A stretch of DNA of 64,000 nucleotides from Mesorhizobium loti (GTDB taxonomy: Bacteria; Pseudomonadota; Alphaproteobacteria; Rhizobiales; Rhizobiaceae). Every line of letters starts with the position of its first letter. Position 1 is the first letter of the stretch. The stretch covers positions 6,763,001-6,827,000 of the forward strand of contig CP050293.1 in assembly GCA_014189435.1 (NCBI GenBank), in the 5' to 3' direction. The notes beneath the pieces are model-generated. The model made no database searches, was not told the DNA's origin, and saw nothing but the letters and a program-made list of their open reading frames with translations. A program made the translations under genes and the position numbers. Below, one piece after another: positions 44,544-54,904 of the stretch.

Positions 44544-45332
44544 ATGCAAGATGGCAATGCCTCGGCAGTTTCAGCCGGCGAGAAGATTTCGGGCTCCCGT
44601 GAAAAGGGGCTCAATCGGGTGCTCGAGATTCTGGAGTTTCTTCACACGACCCAGCGGGCGATCGGCATTGGCGACCTTGCCAAGGGCGTGAACGCGCCCC
44701 GCTCGACGACCTACACGCTGGTGCGGTCGCTGGTCGATGCGGGACTGCTGGAAATGGAAGGCGACGGCAATCGCGTCTATTTCGGCAAGAAGCTCTATCT
44801 CTATGGAATGGACTATGTGCGCGGCAACGACCTGTTGAGGCGGGGGCGCCAGGAGGTCGACAATCTGTCACGCGAGACCGGCGAGACCTCAGAACTGTGC
44901 ATGCTGCAAAGCGGCCGTTACACGATCGTCCACGCGAGTCCCGGCACCAGGCCGTTCCGCATCAGCTCCGCCACCGGCCTGCAGATACCGCTGCCCTGGA
45001 CGGCCTCGGGGCGGCTGCTTCTGGCGGGGCTGGAGAGGGTTGAGATCGAAGGCATGGTGTCGGACGACGATCTTGTGCTGCCCGACGGGCGCAAACTGCG
45101 GCTCGACGATTTCGTCGCCGACATCGCAAAAGCGCAGGTCACCGGCTATTGCGTCACCTCGGGCCTTGTCGATGCTTATACGAAATGCCTTGCCGCGCCG
45201 GTGTTTTCAGCCCCCGGCAAGGTCGAGGCGACGATGTGCCTGGTGGTCCCCATCGATACGTCCGAGGAGCGGACCGGCGAACTCATCGGCCTGCTGCGCA
45301 ACCGCGCCGCGAAGCTTTCGATCGCGGCCTAG
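44544..45332 (+). CDS. IclR family transcriptional regulator
   Basis: 262 residues. The N-terminal winged helix is seen in LNRVLEILEFLHTTQRAIGI and GVNAPRSTTYTLVRSLVDAG, followed by the effector domain (GETSELCMLQSGRYTIVHAS, LPWTASGRLLLAGL, CLVVPIDTSEE). It is divergent from the ABC/RidA/SelA-like operon and very likely controls it. The stop lies in the stem of a following hairpin. Confidence 0.93.
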   Translation: MQDGNASAVSAGEKISGSREKGLNRVLEILEFLHTTQRAIGIGDLAKGVNAPRSTTYTLVRSLVDAGLLEMEGDGNRVYFGKKLYLYGMDYVRGNDLLRRGRQEVDNLSRETGETSELCMLQSGRYTIVHASPGTRPFRISSATGLQIPLPWTASGRLLLAGLERVEIEGMVSDDDLVLPDGRKLRLDDFVADIAKAQVTGYCVTSGLVDAYTKCLAAPVFSAPGKVEATMCLVVPIDTSEERTGELIGLLRNRAAKLSIAA

Positions 45333-45369
45333 ATCAGGATGACGTTTGATTGAATCGTCATCCTGATCT
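45331..45369 (+). terminator. Hairpin terminator of the IclR gene
   Basis: A perfect 14-base stem AGATCAGGATGACG / CGTCATCCTGATCT with an 11-base loop overlaps the stop codon and is followed by ATTTCTTTGTT. Confidence 0.75.
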
Positions 45370-45381
45370 ATTTCTTTGTTG

Positions 45382-45430
45382 GAGCATGATCTTTTCCGAA
45401 AACCGGTTCCCACTTTTCGGGATCATGCTC
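45382..45430. repeat. Rhizobial palindromic repeat (GAGCATGATC type)
   Basis: GAGCATGATC at one end pairs with GATCATGCTC at the other, with inner CCGAAAA/TTTTCGG. The centre reads CCGGTTCCC. I recognise this as a repeat that is very common between genes in Rhizobiales; its role is unknown. Confidence 0.8.
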
Positions 45431-45457
45431 TAAGCGCGCCAACGAGTGAATGCTGCC

Positions 45458-45661
45458 TCAGGCAATGATGTCGGGAATGATCTTGTCTTCCAGCGCCATC
45501 AGCCGGTCCTTGAGGAACAGCTTTTTCTTCTTCATGCGCTGGATCTGCAGCGGATCGCAGGCCATGGCGATCATCGCGTTGATGGCCGCATCGAAATCGG
45601 CGTGCTCCTGCTTCAGCCGGGAATATTCGAGGCGGATATCAGCCTGTTCCTGATCGGACAT
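45458..45661 (-). CDS. DUF465 family small protein
   Basis: 67 residues, one helical hairpin: IRLEYSRLKQEHADFDAAIN, then PLQIQRMKKKKLFLKDRLMA. The KKxKLxLKD motif is the DUF465 (YdcH-like) signature. Function unknown; probably a cytoplasmic coiled coil. A paralogue lies 240 bases away on the other strand. Confidence 0.85.
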   Translation of the reverse strand: MSDQEQADIRLEYSRLKQEHADFDAAINAMIAMACDPLQIQRMKKKKLFLKDRLMALEDKIIPDIIA

Positions 45662-45902
45662 TATCTACCGTCTGCACGTCTGCGGCGCCCAAGAATGGGC
45701 CTGATTGGGCGGGGCCGGCGGGATTTTGCAACCGGCGCGCAGCCCATATCACATTTCACATTGTCGTGGAATGCTACCACGGATCATTCGACATCGTTGC
45801 CGGAAGGTGGCACACTGTCACCGTGCCGTCACAGAAAGCGAACCTGCGGTGGACGCGCCGTGACGGTTGCAATCGAGGAAACCATGAAAGGGAGAACCAA
45901 TC

Positions 45903-46082
45903 ATGTCTCTTGCTTCCCATCTTGATGAGTTGCAGCGGAAACACGGCGACATCGAACGTGAAATCGATGACGCGATGAACCATCCATCGGTCGACGACCT
46001 CGAAATCGTGAATCTCAAGCGACGCAAGCTGGCACTCAAGGATGCGATTGAAAAACTGAGGGCACATCCGACCACGCATTGA
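45903..46082 (+). CDS. DUF465 family small protein
   Basis: 59 residues: MSLASHLDELQRKHGDIERE, then VDDLEIVNLKRRKLALKDAI. The LKRRKLALKD motif and two-helix layout match DUF465 and the neighbouring paralogue. AAGGGAGA lies about nine bases before the ATG. Divergent from its paralogue. Confidence 0.85.
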   Translation: MSLASHLDELQRKHGDIEREIDDAMNHPSVDDLEIVNLKRRKLALKDAIEKLRAHPTTH

Positions 46083-46094
46083 CGCTCTGCTGAC

Positions 46095-46313
46095 CTAGCC
46101 GCTTACGATCCGCGGCCTCTTTTCCCGGCGGTACCCGCCGCCGGTGCGGTGGGTTTTGATTTCCAGCACTGGGCTATCGGCCGAGGCTGGACTGCCACCT
46201 GGCTCAATTTCCGCTTCGGCCGTCGCCAGCTTTCGCCAGATCATCGATTGTTTCTGGCCCCTGGCGGCGGGTCGATTCCAGCCAGTGGCGACCTGTCGCC
46301 ATTGACAAGCCAT
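46095..46313 (-). CDS. Possible small hypothetical protein, weak
   Basis: An open frame of 72 codons ([12 protein letters not shown] start, ending [11 protein letters not shown]) fills most of the 334-base gap between the DUF465 gene and ispG. I recognise no family, signal peptide or membrane segment, and the basic, mixed composition could arise by chance in GC-rich DNA. The gap otherwise must hold the ispG promoter; I see nothing else in it. Confidence 0.25.
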   Translation of the reverse strand: MACQWRQVATGWNRPAARGQKQSMIWRKLATAEAEIEPGGSPASADSPVLEIKTHRTGGGYRREKRPRIVSG

Positions 46314-46416
46314 CTTTGCTCCTCCACCTCATGCCCGGACTTTAGCGCATCGGCCCCGGGAAGCGTTCGTGCGTCCAAGTGGACGCACGAGGCTCCAGAG
46401 ACAAAAGGCTGCCGGC

Positions 46417-47667
46417 ATGACCGGATATTTTTCCTCTCCTTTTCCCCGCCGCACCTCGGTCGGCGTCGATGTCGGCGGCGTGGTCGTCGGCGGCGGCGCA
46501 CCCGTTGTCGTGCAGTCGATGACCAACACCGACACGGCCGATATCGACCAGACCGTGGCGCAGGTTGCAGCACTCCACCGTGCCGGCTCGGAGATCGTGC
46601 GCATCACCGTCGATCGCGACGAGAGTGCTGCCGCCGTGCCGCGCATTCATGAGCGGCTTCAGCGGCTTGGCATCAACGTGCCGCTGGTCGGCGATTTCCA
46701 CTATATCGGCCACAAGCTTTTGGCCGATCATCCGGCCTGTGCCGAGGCGCTGGCCAAATATCGCATCAACCCCGGCAATGTCGGCTTCAAGGACAAGAAG
46801 GACCGGCAGTTCGCCGCGATCGTCGAGATGGCGATCAAACACGACAAGCCGGTGCGCATCGGCGTCAACTGGGGCTCGCTCGACCAGGAGCTTTTGACCC
46901 GGTTGATGGACGACAACCAGGACAAGGGTTTTCCGCTGACCGCGCAAGAGGTGACGCGCGAGGCGATCGTGCAGTCGGCGATCCTGTCGGCCGAGATGGC
47001 GGAAGAGATCGGCCTTGGCCGCGAGAAAATCATCCTGTCAGCCAAGGTCAGCGGCGTGCAGGACCTGATCGCCGTCTATACCGAACTCGCCACCCGTTCC
47101 AACCATGCGCTGCATCTCGGCCTCACCGAGGCCGGCATGGGTTCGAAAGGCATCGTCGCTTCGTCGGCCGCCATGGGCATCCTGCTGCAGCAAGGCATCG
47201 GCGACACCATCCGCATCTCGCTAACGCCGGAGCCGAATGGCGACCGCACGCGTGAGGTGCAGGTGTCGCAGGAATTGCTGCAGACCATGGGCTTCAGGCA
47301 GTTCGTGCCGATCGTTGCCGCTTGCCCCGGCTGCGGCCGCACGACCTCGACCGTGTTCCAGGAACTGGCCCAGAACATCCAGGCGGATCTGCGCAAGAAC
47401 ATGCCGGTGTGGCGCGACAAATATCCCGGCGTCGAGAACCTCAAGGTGGCGGTGATGGGTTGCATCGTCAACGGCCCGGGCGAGTCCAAGCATGCCGACA
47501 TCGGCATTTCGCTGCCTGGCACCGGCGAGACGCCGACCGCGCCTGTCTTCGTCGACGGCAAGAAGGCGGCGACGCTGCGCGGGCCGTCGATCGCGGCGGA
47601 TTTCGAGAAAATGGTCGCAGACTATATCGAGCAACGGTTTGGTCGCGGCAAAGCCGCGGCCGAGTAG
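46417..47667 (+). CDS. ispG: 4-hydroxy-3-methylbut-2-enyl diphosphate synthase IspG (GcpE)
   Basis: [4Fe-4S] enzyme of the MEP isoprenoid pathway that turns MEcPP into HMBPP. 416 residues from [12 protein letters not shown]; the upstream frame is not conserved. Family features are [39 protein letters not shown], the cluster ligands in ACPGCGRTT and the third cysteine in [21 protein letters not shown] lytic transglycosylase gene follows five bases after the stop. Confidence 0.96.
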   Translation: MTGYFSSPFPRRTSVGVDVGGVVVGGGAPVVVQSMTNTDTADIDQTVAQVAALHRAGSEIVRITVDRDESAAAVPRIHERLQRLGINVPLVGDFHYIGHKLLADHPACAEALAKYRINPGNVGFKDKKDRQFAAIVEMAIKHDKPVRIGVNWGSLDQELLTRLMDDNQDKGFPLTAQEVTREAIVQSAILSAEMAEEIGLGREKIILSAKVSGVQDLIAVYTELATRSNHALHLGLTEAGMGSKGIVASSAAMGILLQQGIGDTIRISLTPEPNGDRTREVQVSQELLQTMGFRQFVPIVAACPGCGRTTSTVFQELAQNIQADLRKNMPVWRDKYPGVENLKVAVMGCIVNGPGESKHADIGISLPGTGETPTAPVFVDGKKAATLRGPSIAADFEKMVADYIEQRFGRGKAAAE

Positions 47668-47672
47668 ATCAG

Positions 47673-48527
47673 ATGCAGCGTTTCCTCTGGGCGACGCTGA
47701 TCCTACTGTGTGGGCTGGTCTGGTCGACGCTGGCCCAGGCGGATCCGCCGCAATCCGCCAAACAGCGGCTGATCGACAGGGTCTGCACCCTGATCCAGGC
47801 CCATGCCGATCAGAATGGCCTGCCCCGGGATTTCTTCGCCCGGCTGATCTGGAAGGAAAGCCGTTTCGATCCCAACGCCATCAGTCCGGTCGGCGCCGAA
47901 GGCATCGCCCAGTTCATGCCGGGCACCGCCAAGATGCGCGGACTGGCCAATTCCTTCGACATCGACCAGGCGATCCCGGCCTCGGCTAGATATCTCGCTG
48001 AAATGAAAACCGGCTACGGCAATCTCGGCCTGGCGGCGGCCGCCTACAATGCCGGCGAGAGCCGGGTGTCGCGCTGGCTCAGCTCCGGCGGCTTCCTGCC
48101 GATGGAAACCGAAAGCTATGTCTTCGACATCATGGGCGAGCCGGCCGACAAGTTTACCGACCGGGCCTATGCCGGAAAGATCGAGCCGCTCGATGCAAAG
48201 ACGGATTTTACCGTCGCCTGCCGCAGGCTGCCGGTGATCATGTCGCGGACCGTGGCGATGGCCTCGATCAACATTAAGCCGTGGGGCATCCAGGTGGCCG
48301 GCAATTTTCGCCGCAGTGCCGCGATCAGCCAGTGGGTCAGGGTAAGGAGCCGGTTCCCGGCCCTGCTCAACGGGCATGATCCGGTGGTCAGCCGGGTGCG
48401 CACGCCGATCGGCCGGCGCGGTATCTACGCAGTCAGGATCGGTGTCGACCGGCGCGCCGATGCCAACGTCATCTGCCAGAAATTGCAAAGTGTCGGTGGG
48501 GCATGCGTGGTGGTGCGCAACCGGTAA
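47673..48527 (+). CDS. Lytic murein transglycosylase (SLT domain)
   Basis: 284 residues, periplasmic. Signal peptide (FLWATLILLCGLVWSTLAQA), then the SLT lysozyme-like domain: LIWKESRFDPNAISPVGAEG with the catalytic Glu, IAQFMPGTA and GLAAAAYNAGESRVSRWL. The C-terminal ~60 residues (YAVRIGVDRRADANVICQKL, GGACVVVRN) look like a SPOR-type peptidoglycan-binding fold. It cleaves glycan strands to anhydromuropeptides. The start is just after the ispG stop, so cotranscription is likely. Confidence 0.92.
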   Translation: MQRFLWATLILLCGLVWSTLAQADPPQSAKQRLIDRVCTLIQAHADQNGLPRDFFARLIWKESRFDPNAISPVGAEGIAQFMPGTAKMRGLANSFDIDQAIPASARYLAEMKTGYGNLGLAAAAYNAGESRVSRWLSSGGFLPMETESYVFDIMGEPADKFTDRAYAGKIEPLDAKTDFTVACRRLPVIMSRTVAMASINIKPWGIQVAGNFRRSAAISQWVRVRSRFPALLNGHDPVVSRVRTPIGRRGIYAVRIGVDRRADANVICQKLQSVGGACVVVRNR

Positions 48528-48574
48528 TTTGACCCCTGCCGGCATGATGTTCTGCCTGAGAGAGGCGTCTGAAG

Positions 48575-49141
48575 ATGAAAGCCAGGATCATTTTGCTCAA
48601 TGGCGTCGGCAGTGCGGGCAAGTCTTCGATCGCCAGGGTCCTGCAGACAATAACCGCCGAGCCCTTCCTGCATGTGCAGATGGACACTTTCATCGCGATG
48701 CTGCCCGACGCCTTGCAGGACCATACGGATGGTTTTTCCTATGAAACCATCCAACGGGACGGCAAGCCTTCGGTGGTGATCAGGACCGGGCCGGTTGGCG
48801 CGCGAACCCTGCGTGGCATGCGCCACGCCATCGCCGCCATGGCCGGGCAGGGCAACAATCTCATCGTCGACGACGTGCTCTGCAACGGCGAAATATCAGA
48901 CTATCTCGAACTGCTGTCGGCTTTCGATCTCCATCTGGTCGGCATCATGGCACCGCTGGAAGTCCTGGAAGCGCGGGAAGCTCGGCGCGGCGACCGCATG
49001 CCGGGACTGGCGCGCTGGCAATATGAGCGCGTGCACGCGAATGTAGATTACGACCTCGAAGTCGACACCAGCGTCCTCACGCCGCTGGAATGTGCCCGTC
49101 GCATTCAGCAAAGATTTCAGCTATTGGGGCGGCCATCTTGA
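48575..49141 (+). CDS. Chloramphenicol phosphotransferase-like P-loop kinase
   Basis: 188 residues. P-loop LLNGVGSAGKSSIARVL near the N terminus, DTFIAMLPDAL, the LIVDDVL segment with a likely catalytic Asp, VGIMAPLEVLEAREARRGDR and GLARWQYERVH. These match the chloramphenicol 3-O-phosphotransferase (CPT) family. In soil bacteria most members have no proven resistance role, so a kinase for another small hydroxyl compound is equally possible. It precedes a sulfotransferase gene. Confidence 0.8.
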   Translation: MKARIILLNGVGSAGKSSIARVLQTITAEPFLHVQMDTFIAMLPDALQDHTDGFSYETIQRDGKPSVVIRTGPVGARTLRGMRHAIAAMAGQGNNLIVDDVLCNGEISDYLELLSAFDLHLVGIMAPLEVLEAREARRGDRMPGLARWQYERVHANVDYDLEVDTSVLTPLECARRIQQRFQLLGRPS

Positions 49142-49174
49142 CTAGGGGCGACAGCCCTGCCTTTGACGAGCAGC

Positions 49175-49939
49175 ATGGGCCGTAACATGTTCGATGGATA
49201 CATTATCTGCGGCACGCCGAGGACCGGAAGCACGCTGCTGTGCAAGCTTCTGGCATCCACGAAGACGGCTGGCGATCCGCACTCATTCTATCGGCGGCAG
49301 GATGTGTCGGAGTGGGCCGAAGAGTGGAAGGTGCCTGATCGCGGCACGATGAGTGAGCGCGAATTCAATGTCGCCTATCTCAACGCGGCGATCGCGGCGG
49401 GCAAGGGTGGGACCGGCATCTTCGGCCTTCGTTTGATGCGCGAAAATCTGGATGAGCTTTCGGCAATCCTCGACCAGATTTTCCCAGGGCTTTCATCCGA
49501 CAGAGCGCGTCTTGAAAAGGCCTTTGGCCGCATTCTCTACATACACCTCTCCCGGGAGGACAAGCTTGCGCAGGCTGTCTCCCTGATCAAAGCCGAGCAG
49601 ACCGGTCTTTGGCATATCGCTCCTGACGGCACCGAGATCGAAAGGGTGGCCCCGCCGAAAGAGCCCCAATATGATTTCGAGCGGATCAGACGTGAGGTCA
49701 CGGAACTCGAGACCTATGATGCGGCCTGGAACATCTGGTTCGAGGAGCAAGGCATTTCCCCTCTGCGGGTCGGCTATGAGCGCCTTGCCGTGAACCCGGC
49801 TGCGACATTGCTAGGCATCTGCGAAGCCCTGGGGGTCCGAACCCCTGACGCCGAGGATGTTAGCCCCGGCGTTGCAAAGCTCTCCGACGAGACGAGCCTC
49901 GACTGGATGCGCCGCTATTGTCTGGACGCAGTCGTCTGA
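49175..49939 (+). CDS. Stf0-type sulfotransferase
   Basis: About 254 residues; start at ATG 49175 or 49187 (TTG 49163 also possible). The PAPS 5'-phosphosulfate loop is ICGTPRTGSTLLCKLLAST, and FGRILYIHLSREDKLAQAVS holds the 3'-phosphate-binding Arg/Ser. GLRLM and TGLWHI segments match Stf0, whose founding member sulfates trehalose in mycobacteria. In rhizobia related enzymes modify surface or secreted sugars; the acceptor here is unknown. Confidence 0.87.
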   Translation: MGRNMFDGYIICGTPRTGSTLLCKLLASTKTAGDPHSFYRRQDVSEWAEEWKVPDRGTMSEREFNVAYLNAAIAAGKGGTGIFGLRLMRENLDELSAILDQIFPGLSSDRARLEKAFGRILYIHLSREDKLAQAVSLIKAEQTGLWHIAPDGTEIERVAPPKEPQYDFERIRREVTELETYDAAWNIWFEEQGISPLRVGYERLAVNPAATLLGICEALGVRTPDAEDVSPGVAKLSDETSLDWMRRYCLDAVV

Positions 49940-49957
49940 CGCATCCCTGGATGCAGG

Positions 49958-52297
<2,340 letters not shown>

Positions 52298-52345
52298 GCG
52301 CAACCCCAACACATACGCACCATTTTAATGGTCGGGATTACGCTT
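52298..52345. repeat. Repeat copy A at the 5' side of the histidine kinase gene
   Basis: About 48 bases starting GCGCAACCCCAACACATACG and containing CATTTTAATGGTCGGGATT. It recurs at 53643-53690 with few changes, so a piece of the kinase upstream region was duplicated. Confidence 0.85.
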
Positions 52346-52450
52346 CATTTACATTAAAATTTCGTGTGGATAGACGAACCACGCGAACCGCCGGATGGAT
52401 GACAGCTTTTGAACGCCCCCTTCGCAACAGCGTGTCGCGTCTGAACGGAT

Positions 52451-53257
52451 TCAGGCCGCCACCACGACGAGGGCGCGGATGCGGCCACTCACCGGGCCTT
52501 CCCCGAACCGTTTCCCCATGGCATTCGCCACGTATCGCGTCGCCTCCTCCAGCGAGCCGCCGCGCGCCTCGATCTCGGCACGCAGCGGTGTGCCCTGGCA
52601 ATAGGCCGCGGCCGCATCATGCGGCGACGGAGCTGCGCTCACGGCATCCAGAGGCTCGATGGCGACGTCGTGGAAGCCGGCGGCATGCAGGTCGGCGCGG
52701 ATGGTGTCCGCATTGTGATAGCCGTGCGGCGTCCTCGCCATGAAGCGCGGCGGATCGGTGGGAAAGAGATGGCCGAGCGCCCGTGTCACTTCCTCGGCGA
52801 ACTCGTTCTCTTCGATGGCACTCCAGACGTTGAACAGGAAATGCCCGCCCGGCCGCATCACCCGCCGAGCTTGCCCGTAGGCGGCCACTCGATCGGGGAA
52901 GAACATCGCGCCAAACTGGCAGACCACGGCATCAAACTGTGCGTCCTCGAAGGGCAGCGCCTGAGCATCGGCCTGCCGCCAGATGATCCGAGGATCGTCC
53001 GCCATCCGGGTGCGCGCGTGATCAAGCATGGGCTGGTTAAGGTCGGTGGCCACGATGCGTGTCTGCGCCGGCAGCCTCGCTGCGAGCGCCCGTGTCACCA
53101 CGCCGGTGCCCGCCGCCACTTCGAGCACTGATTGCGGCCCGAGCCTCGACACCCGCTCCGCCAGATCCCGCGCATATGGCTCGAAGATCAGCGGCACCAT
53201 CGCCCGGTCGTAGACCTCGGGAATGGAACCGCTGAACAGCTTGTCGGTGGTCGACAT
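52451..53257 (-). CDS. Class I SAM-dependent methyltransferase
   Basis: 268 residues from the ATG preceded by GGAGGG. Motif I is VLEVAAGTGVVTRALAARLP, motif II VATDLNQPMLDHA, then ADAQALPFEDAQFDAVVCQF and a motif III-like RVMRPGGHFLFN. It belongs to the UbiE/Methyltransf_11-like group; the substrate is unknown. It stands alone between two duplicated sequences (52298-52345 and 53462-53690), which suggests an inserted gene. Confidence 0.9.
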   Translation of the reverse strand: MSTTDKLFSGSIPEVYDRAMVPLIFEPYARDLAERVSRLGPQSVLEVAAGTGVVTRALAARLPAQTRIVATDLNQPMLDHARTRMADDPRIIWRQADAQALPFEDAQFDAVVCQFGAMFFPDRVAAYGQARRVMRPGGHFLFNVWSAIEENEFAEEVTRALGHLFPTDPPRFMARTPHGYHNADTIRADLHAAGFHDVAIEPLDAVSAAPSPHDAAAAYCQGTPLRAEIEARGGSLEEATRYVANAMGKRFGEGPVSGRIRALVVVAA

Positions 53258-53482
53258 GGCATCCCTCCAACTCTGTCCGCACCGCGTGGTTGCCGTGTGG
53301 ATGGCAAAGTCGGATCGATCCTCTGCTTCGGCAGGCTTCCGCTCAAGTTCTATTTCTGAATTGGCCGGCGGAGGGCGAGCGGGCTCTGACCGACCCATGG
53401 ACAAAGAATACGAGCAGTTTTGCCGATCGCCATTGCGCCCGGAAATGCTCGTGACGCGCTGGGCGCCGTTGGTTGGCCAATC

Positions 53483-53640
53483 TCAGCTGTTACGCGCCGC
53501 CACGAATGTCGCCGCTTCTTTCAGCAATTGGGCGTCGTCACCATAAGGCTCGAGCAGTGCATGCGCCTGGTCAACGAGGCCGTGCCCAATTTGCTTCATG
53601 CGGCGCGACCAGTGTTGCCTTACTGGCGGCGACGCCCTAG
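53483..53640 (-). pseudogene. Remnant of polyprenyl synthetase gene 3' end
   Basis: The minus strand encodes the last 33 residues of the intact gene at 57243 without any change (HGLVDQAHALLEPYGDDAQL through VAARNS). Upstream it is broken by a deletion of about 13 bases relative to the intact gene, then homology continues with many substitutions to about 53637. DNA similarity also runs past the stop to GGCGCCGTTGGTTGGCC at 53462. The rest of the 53258-53718 gap has no gene. Confidence 0.88.
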
Positions 53641-53642
53641 CC

Positions 53643-53690
53643 GCGCAATCCCAACACGTGCGCATCATTTTAATGGTCGGGATTGCGCTA
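53643..53690. repeat. Repeat copy A' abutting the polyprenyl synthetase remnant
   Basis: GCGCAATCCCAACACGTGCG followed by CATTTTAATGGTCGGGATT; a close copy of 52298-52345, with weaker similarity continuing to about 53709. It ends just before the stop of the metallo-beta-lactamase gene. Confidence 0.85.
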
Positions 53691-53718
53691 TATGAAATCC
53701 CGTTCGTGGATGTTGTGC

Positions 53719-54894
53719 CTAGAAATCGATCTTTATCGGTGTTCCGTCCGAAACCGTGATGCGGTTGCCTTGTTGCCAGCGTTGGATGATCGGCGTGATC
53801 GAGTGGATCGCGGGATCGAACTTGACTTTCTGGTTGCGGCGCCAGGCCTCGTGCTGGATGTCGCAGTCCTGCGCCGCCACGGTCAGGTAGACCTTGATCT
53901 TGCGGTTGCCGGTGCCCTGTTCCAGCATCTCAAGCGAGGCACGGTCGGGGTTACCGAAATTGCCGTTGGCCGAAATGATATAGTGCTTGGCCTCGATAAT
54001 CTGGAAGAAGCTCGTCTCAAGGTCGCGGTCCGAGCCATGATGAGGCACTTTCAGCACGTCGATTTTCAGCTTGCCGTTCCTGATCAGGCCGGCATTGTCG
54101 CACGCCTTGACGATCAGATCGCCTCTCGCATCGCCTGTCAGCAGCATCGTGGTGCCGTTGTATTCGAGCAAAGCGACGATGCTGGCAAGGTTCGGGATTG
54201 AAGTGTCGAGGTATTCCGCGAGCGCTGCGGGGCCAGCGCCGGTGGGATCGAGCTTCTCTCGCCACTCTTTGCGGAACTCCTCGACCTGCTCAACGAGCGG
54301 GCCAAGGATGCGCAGGGTCGCGTCGCCGACGGACATAGGCGGGCGATCGCCGGTGAGGAGGGACTGGTCGGGCGGGTTCCGTGTCACTTGCAGGAACGAG
54401 GCAAGCGACCCCAGCTTCAGCGCTTCGGGGTAGCTCTGCAGCACAGCCGCGGCCACAGGATCCGGCTCCGTTGCCAGTGCGAATGGTCCGGGCCCGCCGA
54501 AACTGGCAAGCGAGGCTGGACCACCCACATCGCGTGCTGCGGTTCCCTCCCCTTCGCCCAGGATGGCGTCAAAGCCATTGTGCAGCAGCCATATCGGCTT
54601 GTAAGGCCTGGGGATGTTGCGTTCATCCGCGTCGCGCATGGCCTCGAGAAGCTGGATGATGCCGTTGATATGGTCCTGGTCGATGTGGCTGACCATGACA
54701 ATGTCGAGCTTTAGTGGAACCTCGTCCGGGAAGGCCTGCTGCTCCTTTTTCAGCCTGACCTTGAGCGATGCGTTGAACACGCCGGGCGGACCACCATCGA
54801 CGAGGATGCGGGTAGGGCGATCGTTGCCATTGCCAAATGTCAGGAAAAGGCAGTCACCGTATTTGGCGGGTAGTGCCTCGATGTGAAATGCCAC
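53719..54894 (-). CDS. ComEC/Rec2-type soluble metallo-beta-lactamase fold protein
   Basis: 391 residues from GTG 54894, set by AGGAGG that overlaps the protease stop. The MBL fold is seen in KYGDCLFLTFGNG, ILVDGGPPG, the metal motif SHIDQDHING (HxDxDH, as in ComEC), LLTGDARGDL and VPHHGSDRDLETSF. Unlike ComEC it has no membrane domain and no signal peptide, so it is probably cytoplasmic. An insert of about 130 residues sits between the first metal motif and the TGDA motif. It is translationally coupled to the subtilase; function unknown, a nuclease or phosphodiesterase is plausible. Confidence 0.85.
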   Translation of the reverse strand: MAFHIEALPAKYGDCLFLTFGNGNDRPTRILVDGGPPGVFNASLKVRLKKEQQAFPDEVPLKLDIVMVSHIDQDHINGIIQLLEAMRDADERNIPRPYKPIWLLHNGFDAILGEGEGTAARDVGGPASLASFGGPGPFALATEPDPVAAAVLQSYPEALKLGSLASFLQVTRNPPDQSLLTGDRPPMSVGDATLRILGPLVEQVEEFRKEWREKLDPTGAGPAALAEYLDTSIPNLASIVALLEYNGTTMLLTGDARGDLIVKACDNAGLIRNGKLKIDVLKVPHHGSDRDLETSFFQIIEAKHYIISANGNFGNPDRASLEMLEQGTGNRKIKVYLTVAAQDCDIQHEAWRRNQKVKFDPAIHSITPIIQRWQQGNRITVSDGTPIKIDF

Positions 54895-54904
54895 TCTATG
54901 CCTC

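Noticed and set aside
45331..45430. IS element or MITE with terminal repeats
   Set aside because: The two hairpins have separate symmetry and no target duplication; the first behaves as a terminator and the second is a common rhizobial repeat.
48575..49141. Chloramphenicol resistance gene
   Set aside because: The protein has the family fold, but family membership alone does not show resistance and nothing nearby suggests a resistance cassette.
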